Positions 7,628-16,869 of a DNA stretch of 64,000 nucleotides are shown here, piece after piece. The position numbers and the translations under genes were made by a program. The notes beneath the pieces are model-generated. The model saw only the letters and a program-made list of their open reading frames with translations. It was not told the origin of the DNA and made no database searches. Numbering within the stretch: the stretch's first letter is position 1; each line of letters opens with the position of its first letter. Source of the stretch: Kribbella voronezhensis (GTDB taxonomy: Bacteria; Actinomycetota; Actinomycetes; Propionibacteriales; Kribbellaceae); the NCBI RefSeq assembly GCF_004365175.1, contig NZ_SOCE01000001.1:4285403-4349402 (forward strand), written 5' to 3'.

Positions 7628-10549
7628 TCAGTCTTGCAGGACAGTACGGGCAAAACTGCTCAGCGCCTCGCGGTCGGGCTGCTGCGTCTTGGTCATCAGG
7701 CTGGCGACATGCTTCTCGACCGTGCGCGGCGAGATGTGCAGCCTCGACGCGATCGACTTGTTGCCGATCCGGTCGACCAGCAACCGGCAGACCTCGTACT
7801 CCCGGGTGGTGACGCCGAGCTGGCGCAGATTCGCCGGCACCTGATCGGTGCCCGTACGCCGTTGCGAGACCGTCGCGCCCAGTTGCCGCAACAAGCTCCG
7901 GCAGGCGCTGGCCACTGGCTGCACGTTGGCGGTGTGGAAGTAGTCCTCGGCCTGCCGCAACCACGCGACCGGCTCGCCCCAACCGTCGGCATGGGCCGGC
8001 TCGGCCACCATGCGCAGGCCGAGGTGGCGGGCCATCGGATAGAGCGAAGACGTCTCCAGCGCCTCGGCCGCCATCGCGTTGGCCTCCTCCGGCCGTCCGT
8101 CGCGGCCGAGCAGCACCGCGTGTCCCCATTGGACGAACTGCCGGTTCCAGCGCATCTTGCTGCCCGCGGTCGCCGAGACCGCCTCGAAGTGCGGCCAGCC
8201 GTTGCGCCCGGCGAGAACGCCCAGCAGCAACCCCAGTCCGTTCTTTCCGGCCATGTGAAACGTAGTGGGGTTCTGCGCGTCGTACGCGAGTGCCTGGGCC
8301 ATGTCCGACTCGGCCAGCTCGCGGTTCTCCTCGAGCAGCGCACAGAACGTCCGGGCCAGCCCGTACGACAGCGGCAGCTCGTGCGAGGCCCGCTCACCCC
8401 AGGTCGCGAGCTCGGCGAGGGTGGCCTCCATCTCAGCGCGTTTGCCCTGGTGGCCGGCCAGTACAGCCTTGGTGACCAGCACGTACGGCGCGCCGCGGGT
8501 GAGCTTGAGTCGCTGGGTGACCGCCAGGCAGGCCTCGATCATCTCGGCGGCCTTCTCGTACTCCGAACGCAGGATCGCCTGTTGGCCGAGGGCTCCGTCG
8601 ACCTCGTACGCGCTGGGGATCGCGCCGATCCGCAGCGCCTGCTGGCGGGCGTGTTCCAGCTCGGTCACGTCACCGTCGGCCAGGCACATCGTGCCCGCCT
8701 GGAAGATGTGCGAAAGGTTCTGCTGGACGGCCAGGTTGTGCTCGGCGGCCACCTGCCGGGCCCGCCGGAAGTAGCCGATCGACTGATCGAGATCGTGTTC
8801 CCGCGACAGGATGCCGAGCAGTTGCCAGGCGTCGACGGCGACCTCCGGCAGGTCGGCCCGTTCGGCCGCCTCGGCCGCCCGGGTGGCCAGGTCGGCAGCA
8901 GACTTCAGTCGTCCCGGGCTCGTCTTGGCCAGTTCGAGGGCCGCCGCCATCGCGTCCAGCGGCGCCAGGTCGGCGTCGGCCGCGTCCGGTCCGAGCAGGG
9001 ACCGCGCGACGGCCACATGGGTGGACGCCGACGACCAGCGGCCGGCGATGTGTTCGACGCCGGCGAGCCGGACGTGCAGCGCCGCCACCTTGCGGCTGTC
9101 CAGTCCGCGATTGGCCAGCTCCTCGATCGCCTCCGCGGTGGCTGCGGGGTGGCCGAACTGCCCCGTCTCGCCGACCGCCAGCAGCAACGCCCCGAGGACG
9201 TCGGCGCGGTGAACGACGTCGGGATCCCCGGCGAGCAGGGTGTTGGCACGGTCCAGCAGGTTCACCGCGGACGCCATCGAGCCCTCGGCGAACGACCGCC
9301 GGCCGGTGACGGCGAACAGCCGGCCGGCGCGGGCGACGTCACCGCCGGCCTGGGCCAGCTCGGCCACCATCGGCGCCCACTCGCCCGGCAGACCGGGGTG
9401 CAGTTCTTCGATCGCGTCCGCGCAGCGGCTGGCCAGACCAGCTCGCTCGGTCGGATTCAGGCCGGCCAGCAAGGCCTCGGCCGTCAGCGGATGCCGGAAG
9501 GCGTACCAGTCCGGGACCGGCTCGTCCGGCCCGACCAGCTGGGCGGCCAGGCCGGCCCGCAGGGTCGCCAGGAGCTGCCGTTCGTCGACGCCGCTGGCGT
9601 GCCGGACCACGCTGAGCGGAAAGCGGTGGCCGATCACCGCGGCCAGGACCAGGATCTCCCGCGACTGCGGTCCGAGCTGATCGGTCCGGCTGCCGATGCT
9701 GCGGACCACCGCGGCCGGCACCGTCATCCGGAAGTCGTCGACCACCTGCACGGTGCCATCGATTGCCGAGAGCAACTGTCCGGACCGGCTGGCCTCCTGC
9801 AGCAGTTCCTCCACGATGAAAGGGATTCCGGCACTGTCGGCCCAGAGTCGCTCGACCAGCCGGTCAGGCACGCCGGCCGGTGCGACCTCGAGGCAACCGG
9901 CCGTGAGCTCGCGGACGTTCTGCCGGTCGAGCGGGTGCAGTTCGACGAGAGCCGCCGTACCGCGTTGAGCCGCGAGCTGAGCGAGCTCGGCCGCCGGGGT
10001 CCGGTCCGGCCGGAGCGTCGCGACGACGGCGATCGGCTGGTCCTGGAGATTGTCGAGCAGGTACTCGATCACCGCCAGTGTCTCCGGATCCGAGCCGTGC
10101 AGGTCCTCGAGCACCAGCAGGCAGCCCCGGTCCCGGCCGACCAGCTGGAGCAACCGCAGGATCGCCTCGCCGAGGACGACGGCGGAGATTCCGCTCTCCG
10201 GTACGTCGCCGTCGTCCCAGTCGGGAACGAGGCGTCCGAGCACCCGGCGATAGAGCCCGAGCCGTTCGGGGTCGGGCATCTCGCCGCGGCGGATCAGGGA
10301 CAGCAAGGCCTCGGTGAACGGGCGGAAGGCGACCATCGTGCCGATCGCGCCGACCCGGCCGCGGAGCGTCGCCATGCCGTGATCGAGGGCCAGCGTGGTG
10401 CCGACGGCGGCCAGCCGGCTCTTGCCGATGCCTGGCTCGCCGAGCAGGAAGACCGCACCCCCACGTCCGGCGCGAGCCTCGGCGAGCAGGTGATCGAGCT
10501 GATCGATCTCCCCGTCTCTGCCGACCACTCTGGGCGCATGGGTCTGCAT
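7628..10549 (-). CDS. LAL-type LuxR regulator with AAA ATPase domain
   Basis: 973 residues, typical for large ATP-binding LuxR regulators (MalT-like). The N-terminus has a Walker A motif GEPGIGKSR near residue 40 and a Walker-B-like CLLVLEDLHG segment. A long helical middle part resembles tetratricopeptide repeats. The last 65 residues are a LuxR helix-turn-helix (TTREYEVCRLLVDRIGNKS, then HISPRTVEKHVASL). Such proteins often control secondary-metabolite clusters. It lies downstream of and codirectional with the lanM unit, separated by 137 bases holding two overlapping hairpins, so it is a plausible but unproven pathway regulator. Confidence 0.9.
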   Translation of the reverse strand: MQTHAPRVVGRDGEIDQLDHLLAEARAGRGGAVFLLGEPGIGKSRLAAVGTTLALDHGMATLRGRVGAIGTMVAFRPFTEALLSLIRRGEMPDPERLGLYRRVLGRLVPDWDDGDVPESGISAVVLGEAILRLLQLVGRDRGCLLVLEDLHGSDPETLAVIEYLLDNLQDQPIAVVATLRPDRTPAAELAQLAAQRGTAALVELHPLDRQNVRELTAGCLEVAPAGVPDRLVERLWADSAGIPFIVEELLQEASRSGQLLSAIDGTVQVVDDFRMTVPAAVVRSIGSRTDQLGPQSREILVLAAVIGHRFPLSVVRHASGVDERQLLATLRAGLAAQLVGPDEPVPDWYAFRHPLTAEALLAGLNPTERAGLASRCADAIEELHPGLPGEWAPMVAELAQAGGDVARAGRLFAVTGRRSFAEGSMASAVNLLDRANTLLAGDPDVVHRADVLGALLLAVGETGQFGHPAATAEAIEELANRGLDSRKVAALHVRLAGVEHIAGRWSSASTHVAVARSLLGPDAADADLAPLDAMAAALELAKTSPGRLKSAADLATRAAEAAERADLPEVAVDAWQLLGILSREHDLDQSIGYFRRARQVAAEHNLAVQQNLSHIFQAGTMCLADGDVTELEHARQQALRIGAIPSAYEVDGALGQQAILRSEYEKAAEMIEACLAVTQRLKLTRGAPYVLVTKAVLAGHQGKRAEMEATLAELATWGERASHELPLSYGLARTFCALLEENRELAESDMAQALAYDAQNPTTFHMAGKNGLGLLLGVLAGRNGWPHFEAVSATAGSKMRWNRQFVQWGHAVLLGRDGRPEEANAMAAEALETSSLYPMARHLGLRMVAEPAHADGWGEPVAWLRQAEDYFHTANVQPVASACRSLLRQLGATVSQRRTGTDQVPANLRQLGVTTREYEVCRLLVDRIGNKSIASRLHISPRTVEKHVASLMTKTQQPDREALSSFARTVLQD

Positions 10550-10593
10550 GGTTCCAAACTCTAGCTACGCTCCGGTTGGATCGCAGTGGGTTC

Positions 10594-10648
10594 GGCCGGT
10601 CGCCTTCGACCGGCCCGGCTGGCTCAAGCGCTTGTTCCAGCCGGGCCG
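10594..10648. terminator. Two overlapping stem-loops after the lanM unit
   Basis: Stem A pairs CGGCCCGGCTGG (10611-10622) with CCAGCCGGGCCG (10637-10648), 12 perfect base pairs with a 14-base loop. Stem B pairs GGCCGGTCG (10594-10602) with CGACCGGCC (10607-10615), nine base pairs with a 4-base loop. The stems share 10611-10615, so they cannot fully form together. They lie between the stop of the 70-residue peptide and the LAL gene. No clear U-tract follows, so termination strength is uncertain; an attenuator or operator is also possible. Confidence 0.65.
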
Positions 10649-10686
10649 ACGTCAGGCATCGCTGTGTTTCTCGGGTGCGGCAGGGA

Positions 10687-10899
10687 TCAGTGCGGTGCGC
10701 TGATCGAGGTGAAGGTGCCGCAGTTCTCGGTGACCTCGACGATGCCGACGGCCAGTGCGCTGGCGGTGCCGACCAGCGCAAGGGCCCGCGCGCCGATCCG
10801 GCCGCGCTTCGGGAGGGTGATCGGGCCGATCGGGTCCGGCTGCTCGTCGACCGGCTGGGCGGCGACCTGGTCTTCGGGCTGGTTGTGCTGGGCGGTCAT
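10687..10899 (-). CDS. Putative class II lanthipeptide precursor (70 aa, one Cys)
   Basis: 70 residues. The N-terminal half is hydrophilic and acidic (QPEDQVAAQPVDEQPDP), as in many leader peptides. Then come a KRGR basic patch and a hydrophobic stretch (ALALVGTASALAVGIV), and a Ser/Thr-rich tail VTENCGTFTSISAPH holding the only Cys (residue 60). The ATG overlaps the lanM stop (ATGA) with AGGGGA upstream, so it is co-translated with the synthetase. Its size, place and tail suit a LanM substrate able to form one thioether ring, perhaps between Thr57 and Cys60. Against this, one Cys and a membrane-like helix are unusual, and no GG/GA cleavage site is obvious. It could instead be a small membrane protein. 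Confidence 0.6.
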   Translation of the reverse strand: MTAQHNQPEDQVAAQPVDEQPDPIGPITLPKRGRIGARALALVGTASALAVGIVEVTENCGTFTSISAPH

Positions 10900-13853
10900 G
10901 CTGTTTCCCCTGTCGAATGGTGTTCTGTCCGGACCGGACGCTGTGATGGGCGCCGGAGACCGGTGGTGGGTTCTAGCAGCAGCACGGACGGAACCTGTCC
11001 GCCGAAACCGAGCCGGAGCAAGCCGTAGCCGATCCCGGCCAGACCTGTCAGCAGGCCTGGTGAGGAGACGGCGCGCGGCGTACCGCAGTGCGGTCCGTAC
11101 TGCTGTATTGCGGCGAGCACCAGCCCGGCCCGGCGGCGCCGGACCGCCTCTGTGGCCGGGTGCTCGCGATCGGTGAGCCACAACAACGGCTCGACCGCGC
11201 CGAGCTCGCCGTGACACAGACTCATGTCGGCGAGCACCGGACGTTCTTCGGCGGACCTCAGATAGGTGTCGAGGTCCGTGGTCACACCAGCGGACAGCCG
11301 GGCGAGGGTGGTGCCGGCTCCGCCCGCGCACCAGCCGGCATCGGCGTGGTCGCGCTGATCGAGGTCGATGGAAGTCAGGTCGATGGCAGCCCGCGCCGCG
11401 TCGGCGTACCGGCTGTCCTGTACTGCGTACTGCCCGAGTGCCCAGGCGATTCCCTCGTACCCGCGGGCGAACCCGTGGTCGGGTGCCTGCGCCCGGCGGG
11501 CCACCGCGGCGACCAGTTCGTCGGCGTACCGGGCGGCCAGTCGGGTGGCTGCCGGTTGGCCGTGGATCGCCAGCATCGCGGCCAGCCCGCCGGCCGCACC
11601 CTCGACGTAGCCGGGGAACTGGTCCGGTTCGGGGGTGAGCTGTTCGCTGAGTTCGAGTGAGGACGCGAGCCACTTGGTGACGTCGGATTCGTCCAGCAGC
11701 GAGCTGAGCCGGTTGAGGCCGTAGCTGATTCCCCCGAGGCCGTGCAATCCGGGGCCGACGATCTGTGCGGCCTCCGGCGCGGCCGCGAGGGAGTCCAGCA
11801 GCAAGGGGATCGGGCGGATCGCGTCCCTGGCCAGGTCGGTGTACTTCTCCGCGCCGGTGAGTGCGCCGATCTGGGCCAGGAAGAGCGCCGTACCGGTGAA
11901 GCCGTTCGACAGACCCGCGCCCATCGGCATCACGGCCCAGTGGTGGTCGTCGAGCAGTTCGAGGCTCAGCCAGTTCGCCTCGCCGTTGCTGCCGAGGACC
12001 TGGGCCATGATCTCGTCGGCGATGTCGGTGGCGGCCGCGAGCAGTCGCTCGGGATCGGCTTCCGCCGCGCCGACGGCCGGCCTGCTCGCCGTAGTGGTGT
12101 GCACGACCGGTTCGGGGCGGGTGGCCAGGCAGGCCGAGATGAGCCACTGCTGGCGGTGCTGGTCGATCTCGCTCATCGCCGCGATCTTGGCCTCGACCAC
12201 GTCGAGTCCCTTGTGGGCAAGGAGGTCTGGCACCCGGCTGCCGTCGGCGGCCCAGACATCGGTGCTGTCCGGCCGGGCTGTGAAGAGCGGGACGTCGCCT
12301 GCCCACAGGTCGGCCAGCTCGTACGGCACCAGCCGGTGCAGGGCCGGATCCGCGTCCCAGAGCAGGTCGAGCAGCTGGCTGCGGCCATCGGCATCGCGGA
12401 GCGCGTCCGGATGGGTCGCCTCGTCCAGCAAGGTCACGTAGGTCTGGGTAGGACGGGCGACGTACCTGATCTCGTCGGCCGCGCAGCGGGCCAGGAGGCC
12501 GTCCGGCCCGAGTAGTTCGTTGCGGTGCCAGGCGATCGCCTCATACGCCGCCCGGAACCCTGTCAGGAGAGCGATCTCGTAGTCCCGCGGCTCCATGTCG
12601 ACGCCGTGCAGCCGGGGCCGGTTGCGGCCACCACGGGTGGTGGCAGGACGCCGTACGAGGTGCATCGTGTCCAGTCCGGCGTCGGCCCAGTCGACCTTGC
12701 TGATCGGCGACACCTCGCCGACGTCGCCGCCGAGCCCCGAGATGTCCGCCACACCGTGCTCGCCGGTGAACAGCAGCGGCAGCAGAGCAGTGCGGTAGAC
12801 AGAGCTGCGCAGTGCCGAGTGAGCCGGGTCCTGGCCCAGTACGCCGTTGCCCTGCTGGCTCGGGTGGAAGAGGGTCTCCACGTCGACGAACACCGGCTGG
12901 TCGCCCGCGGCGATCAGGTTCTCGTAGTGCATGTCGGTGCCGTCCAGCACGTACAGCAGGGTCAGCAACGCGCCTTGCCGGTGGTAGAAGCGGCGTACTT
13001 CGGTCAGGTCGGTACAGGGCTTGTGCTCGATGAACCCGAGCCAGCCGTACCCCGGCCGGCACAGCACCGGAACGGTTCGCAGGCCCAGGCCGGTCCTGCC
13101 GTTCAGCCAGCCGACCAGCTCGTTGAAGTGCTGGTGCAGCTCCAGCGGCCGTGGCTTGTAGACCACCTTCCGGCCGTCCGCGAAGGTCAGCGTGGCCGTC
13201 GACCGTCCACCGCGGTGCGGATCACCACCGGGCAGCACGCTGGTCAGGGCGCCGGGGTCCGTGCCGGCCAGCAACTCGGTGACCACCAGCTCGCGGTCCT
13301 CGGCGAGGCGGGCCAGCAGTTCGAGGTGACCCTCGACAGCCTGTCGGCACGCCTCGCCCAGGACCCGGGCCAGCACCGGGTATGCGGCCAGGAATTCCGC
13401 CAGCTCGCTCCCTCCCGCGAGCCGGTGGGTGAAGTTCAGGAATCGCTCGGCCGGTGTCTGCCCGGCCAGTTCGTTGCGGCTCCGGGCGCGGGCCAGCTCC
13501 AGCACCAGGGTGCGAGCGGCCGACCGGACCAGCCGGTCTCCGAGTTGTTGCAGGAACTGCTCGGCCACGACCCCGGTGTGCCCGGCCGAGGCCAGGTCCT
13601 GCCGGGCCGATTCGAGCAACGGCGCGAGGCATCCGAGCAACGCCTGCCGCCAGTCGTCTCCCACCGGCCTGCGCTCGAAGGTCGAGGTCGTACTGCGTTC
13701 CACATACGCCGCCCAGGCAGGCATCTGCCGGCCCGGTTCGTGCGGACCCACGCCGGCCGTCCACCAGGGCTTCGCCTGGCCGGCCCGGAGTGTCGGCGTG
13801 GTCGCGGAGTTGAGCACGGGCTCAGGGTGCCATCGGGTACTGGGTGCTGCCAT
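10896..13853 (-). CDS. lanM: Class II lanthipeptide synthetase LanM
   Basis: 985 residues. The N-terminal two thirds are the DUF4135 dehydratase domain, with the kinase-like segments TLTFADGRKVVYKPRP, LDGTDMHYENLIAAG and FVDVETLFH. This domain phosphorylates and eliminates Ser/Thr to give Dha/Dhb. The C-terminal third is a LanC-type cyclase with the zinc-ligand motifs GWCAGGAG and LCHGELG and a third Cys in HCGTPRAVSSPGLL, so it should be active. It ends in ATGA overlap with the 70-residue putative precursor. No dedicated transporter or protease is adjacent, so export and leader removal must rely on other loci or the precursor is unusual. Confidence 0.95.
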   Translation of the reverse strand: MAAPSTRWHPEPVLNSATTPTLRAGQAKPWWTAGVGPHEPGRQMPAWAAYVERSTTSTFERRPVGDDWRQALLGCLAPLLESARQDLASAGHTGVVAEQFLQQLGDRLVRSAARTLVLELARARSRNELAGQTPAERFLNFTHRLAGGSELAEFLAAYPVLARVLGEACRQAVEGHLELLARLAEDRELVVTELLAGTDPGALTSVLPGGDPHRGGRSTATLTFADGRKVVYKPRPLELHQHFNELVGWLNGRTGLGLRTVPVLCRPGYGWLGFIEHKPCTDLTEVRRFYHRQGALLTLLYVLDGTDMHYENLIAAGDQPVFVDVETLFHPSQQGNGVLGQDPAHSALRSSVYRTALLPLLFTGEHGVADISGLGGDVGEVSPISKVDWADAGLDTMHLVRRPATTRGGRNRPRLHGVDMEPRDYEIALLTGFRAAYEAIAWHRNELLGPDGLLARCAADEIRYVARPTQTYVTLLDEATHPDALRDADGRSQLLDLLWDADPALHRLVPYELADLWAGDVPLFTARPDSTDVWAADGSRVPDLLAHKGLDVVEAKIAAMSEIDQHRQQWLISACLATRPEPVVHTTTASRPAVGAAEADPERLLAAATDIADEIMAQVLGSNGEANWLSLELLDDHHWAVMPMGAGLSNGFTGTALFLAQIGALTGAEKYTDLARDAIRPIPLLLDSLAAAPEAAQIVGPGLHGLGGISYGLNRLSSLLDESDVTKWLASSLELSEQLTPEPDQFPGYVEGAAGGLAAMLAIHGQPAATRLAARYADELVAAVARRAQAPDHGFARGYEGIAWALGQYAVQDSRYADAARAAIDLTSIDLDQRDHADAGWCAGGAGTTLARLSAGVTTDLDTYLRSAEERPVLADMSLCHGELGAVEPLLWLTDREHPATEAVRRRRAGLVLAAIQQYGPHCGTPRAVSSPGLLTGLAGIGYGLLRLGFGGQVPSVLLLEPTTGLRRPSQRPVRTEHHSTGETA

Positions 13854-14256
13854 GGGTACGGAGCCCCCATATTCGTCGGCCGGCGGCGAGGCCGAGTGGG
13901 TAGTGCTGCCGCACCGCGGGATGGCGACTGGGGGTTGACCACCCCGCGGCAGCAGCGCCTGGCCGATCGAACCTCTGGTGGAAGGTCAGGCCGGACCAGG
14001 AACTCCGGTACTACGGGCAACCGTCGGACGGCCCCCGCTGCTCTGCGTTCTCGACGTTGGCCTCCTTCGGTTGCGTTTCTAGGGATGGATGTGACCGAAC
14101 GCCGTGAACGATGCCTGAGGGCGCACGGGCCGGGCAAGACCTCCGGGCACCCAAATTCGGGCCTCGGGGGCGCACCGTTCACCTACGTGCGGGCGGGGCG
14201 GAACATGGGGGCGGATCACCCATGTGCGCCGGCTGATCAGCTGCGACGGTGGCTAG
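13854..14256. promoter_or_regulatory. Divergent region between lanM and the LLM oxidoreductase
   Basis: About 400 bases without a convincing gene. It must hold the promoter of lanM (leftward) and of the flavin oxidoreductase (rightward). Visible structure: an 8-bp inverted repeat GCTGCCGC (13905-13912) / GCGGCAGC (13946-13953), and a CATGGG/CCCATG hairpin-like repeat around 14204-14224. Short open frames on both strands have no recognisable protein pattern. Either repeat could be an operator for the LAL regulator, but no specific evidence links them. Confidence 0.4.
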
Positions 14257-15339
14257 GTGTTCAGCCCTGTCACACCCGGTCTCCCGGTCTCTGCCCACTC
14301 GGTCCTCGACGTGGTGCCGCAGATGGCCGGGCAGTCTGCCGCGGCTGCGTTGCGGGAGACAGCCGAGGTCGCCCAAGCGGCGGACGACCTTGGCTACCGG
14401 CGCTTCTGGCTTGCGGAGCAGCACGGTGTGCGCGGTATCGGCAGCGCGGCGCCCGCAGTGCTCGCCGCGGTACTGGCCGCCCGTACCGATCGCATCCGGC
14501 TGGGCTCGGGTGCGGTGATGCTGGCGAACCACCAGCCGCTCGTGATCGCCGAGGAGTTCGCGGCACTCGCAGCGGCGTACCCGGGCAGGATCGACCTGGG
14601 AGTCGGCAAGGCTCCGGTGGCGGCCGCGCCGACCACCGCTGCAGCGCTTGGCCGGACCGACGTCGGCTGGGACGCGTTCCCGCAGCGGCTGGACGAGCTC
14701 TGCGGCTTCCTGCGCGACGGTCTCCCCGGGCGTGCTCCGGTGGGAGATGTCCGGCTCGCGCTTGCTGGGTTGCCGCCACCGGTGTTCGTGCTGGCCGGCA
14801 CGCCACATGAGGCGCAGGTGGCCGCAGTACGGGGGCTGCCCGTCTTCCTGGCTCACCACACGACCTCACAGACCACGCTCGCGGCAGCAGCGGCGTACCG
14901 GGAGTTCTTCGAGGCGACAGGGCCCACGGGCAAGCCGTACCTCGCAGTCACGGTCGGGATCGTCGCGGCCGACACGGACGAGGAGGCGGTGATCCGGCTC
15001 GCGGAGTACGTCCGGGTGAAGCTCCGGCTCAACGCGGCGTCGTCCAGGGCTACTCCGGCCGAGCTGCTGGAGATTCTGAGGTCTCCGCTGACCACTCGGG
15101 AGCGGCACCGGGCAGAGCGGCTGCTGGACGATCCCGGCCACATCATCGGGTCCCGCGCGACGGTTGCCTCGGAGCTGGCGTCGCTGGCGGCCAGTACCGG
15201 CGCGGACGAGATCATGCTGGTTCCACTGGCCTACGACGGGCTGGTCCGCTCCGCCATTCTGCGGACCACTGCAGCAGGGCTGTCCCGCACAGTACGAACC
15301 GTTCCGCGCTCCACACCGCACTTCGTCGCCACTGCCTGA
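14257..15339 (+). CDS. LLM class flavin-dependent oxidoreductase (MsnO8-like)
   Basis: 360 residues starting at GTG. It shows the luciferase-like monooxygenase TIM-barrel pattern: VLDVVPQMAGQSAAAALRETAEVAQAADDLGY near the N-terminus, FWLAEQHG, RLGSGAVMLANHQPLVIAEEFA, and ADEIMLVPLAYD near the C-terminus. This matches the MsnO8-type subgroup of FMN- or F420-using oxidoreductases found in natural-product loci. It diverges from lanM and might modify the LanM product, but the intergenic distance and separate promoter make this only a possibility. A housekeeping oxygenase role is equally likely. Confidence 0.85.
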   Translation: MFSPVTPGLPVSAHSVLDVVPQMAGQSAAAALRETAEVAQAADDLGYRRFWLAEQHGVRGIGSAAPAVLAAVLAARTDRIRLGSGAVMLANHQPLVIAEEFAALAAAYPGRIDLGVGKAPVAAAPTTAAALGRTDVGWDAFPQRLDELCGFLRDGLPGRAPVGDVRLALAGLPPPVFVLAGTPHEAQVAAVRGLPVFLAHHTTSQTTLAAAAAYREFFEATGPTGKPYLAVTVGIVAADTDEEAVIRLAEYVRVKLRLNAASSRATPAELLEILRSPLTTRERHRAERLLDDPGHIIGSRATVASELASLAASTGADEIMLVPLAYDGLVRSAILRTTAAGLSRTVRTVPRSTPHFVATA

Positions 15340-15405
15340 TTCCTGCTTTGCGGCGGCCTACTGTGGGTACGGCCGACTAGTAGCAGCCGTGGAGAGGCAG
15401 AGCAG

Positions 15406-16866
15406 ATGTCGCGAGAGCAGGAAGTCATCGAAGCGTGTCCCACCGACCTGTTCATCGGGGGCAAGTGGCAGGCCGCCGAGAGCGGTAAGACGCTGGCGGT
15501 CGAGGACCCGGCCACCGGAGAGACGCTCTGCTCGGTGGCCGACGCCGGTGTCGCCGACGGACTGGCGGCACTGGACGCCGCCGTCGCCGCACAGGCCGAG
15601 TGGGCCGCGACCCCGCCTCGCGATCGCGGCGAGATCCTGCGGCGCTCGTTCGAGCTGATGACGGCTCGCGCCGACGAGCTGGCTCTGCTGATGACGCTGG
15701 AGATGGGCAAGCCGGTCGCCGAGTCGAAGGGCGAGATCGCGTACGCCGCGGAGTTCTTCCGCTGGTTCTCCGAGGAGGCCGTCCGGATCGACGGCGGCTA
15801 CCAGATCGCCCCGAACGGCAAGGGCCGCTTCGTCGTCCTGCGGCAGCCGGTCGGCCCGTGCCTGCTGATCACCCCGTGGAACTTCCCGGCCGCGATGGGC
15901 GCCCGCAAGATCGGCCCGGCGGTCGCGGCCGGCTGCACGATGGTGATCAAGCCGGCCGCGCAGACGCCGTTGTCGATGCTGAAGCTGGCCGAGCTGATGA
16001 CCGAGGCCGGGTTGCCGGCCGGCGTACTGAACGTGGTCACCACCAGCGATTCCGGTGGGGTGATGGAGCCGCTGATCAAGGACGGGCGCGCCCGCAAGCT
16101 GTCCTTCACCGGATCGACGCCGGTCGGCAAGAAGCTGATCGAGCAGTCCGCCGACCAGGTGCTGCGCACCAGCATGGAGCTCGGCGGGAACGCGCCGCTG
16201 ATCGTGTTCGAGGACGCGGATCTGGACAAGGCGGTCGAGGGCACGATGCTGGCGAAGATGCGCAACGGCGGTGAGGCCTGTACGGCGGCGAACCGGATCT
16301 ACGTGCACTCGTCGGTGATCGACACGTTCGGCGCGAAGCTGACCGAGCGGATGAAGGCGCTGAAGGTCGGCCGCGGGACCGGCGACGGCGTCGACGTCGG
16401 CCCGCTGATCGATGCGAAGCAGCGCGACAAGGTGGCCGAGCTGGTCGACGACGCGGTGTCCCAGGGCGCCGACGTACTGCTCGGCGGATCGGTTGCTGAG
16501 GGCAACGGGTACTTCTATCCGCCGACGGTACTGGCCGGCGTACCGGCGAGTGCGCGGCTGCAGAAGGAGGAGATCTTCGGGCCGGTCGCGCCGCTGACCG
16601 CGTTCGACGACGAGGACGAGGCGATCCGGATGGCGAACGACACCGAGTTCGGCCTGGTGTCGTACCTGTTCACCAAGGACCTCAGCCGGGCCCTGCGGGT
16701 CTCGGAAGCCCTCGAGAGCGGCATGGTCGGCCTCAACCAGGGCATCGTCTCCAACCCGGCGGCTCCCTTCGGCGGCGTCAAGCAGTCCGGTCTGGGCCGA
16801 GAAGGCGGCAGCGTCGGCATCGACGAGTACCTCGACGTGAAGTACATCGCCGTAGCCCTCGACTGA
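15406..16866 (+). CDS. gabD: NAD(P)-dependent succinate-semialdehyde dehydrogenase
   Basis: 486 residues, full length for the aldehyde dehydrogenase family. It carries the NAD-binding ITPWNFPAAM motif, FTGSTPVGKKL, the general-base Glu in MELGGNAPLIVFEDAD, and the catalytic Cys in GGEACTAANR, which is characteristic of GabD-type succinate-semialdehyde dehydrogenases. It should oxidise succinate semialdehyde to succinate in GABA breakdown. No GABA transaminase lies beside it, so another aldehyde substrate is possible. It converges with a TetR gene whose stop is four bases away. Confidence 0.88.
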   Translation: MSREQEVIEACPTDLFIGGKWQAAESGKTLAVEDPATGETLCSVADAGVADGLAALDAAVAAQAEWAATPPRDRGEILRRSFELMTARADELALLMTLEMGKPVAESKGEIAYAAEFFRWFSEEAVRIDGGYQIAPNGKGRFVVLRQPVGPCLLITPWNFPAAMGARKIGPAVAAGCTMVIKPAAQTPLSMLKLAELMTEAGLPAGVLNVVTTSDSGGVMEPLIKDGRARKLSFTGSTPVGKKLIEQSADQVLRTSMELGGNAPLIVFEDADLDKAVEGTMLAKMRNGGEACTAANRIYVHSSVIDTFGAKLTERMKALKVGRGTGDGVDVGPLIDAKQRDKVAELVDDAVSQGADVLLGGSVAEGNGYFYPPTVLAGVPASARLQKEEIFGPVAPLTAFDDEDEAIRMANDTEFGLVSYLFTKDLSRALRVSEALESGMVGLNQGIVSNPAAPFGGVKQSGLGREGGSVGIDEYLDVKYIAVALD

Positions 16867-16869
16867 AGC

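Noticed and set aside
6821-10564. Very long + strand open frame opposite the LAL regulator
   Set aside because: Its translation is rich in Arg, Gly, His and Gln with no domain pattern, while the minus strand has a complete LAL protein. Long antisense frames are normal in such GC-rich DNA.
13436-14182. Extra peptide gene upstream of lanM
   Set aside because: The minus-strand frame overlaps lanM in another phase and lacks leader or ring motifs. No better precursor candidate was seen in 13854-14256.
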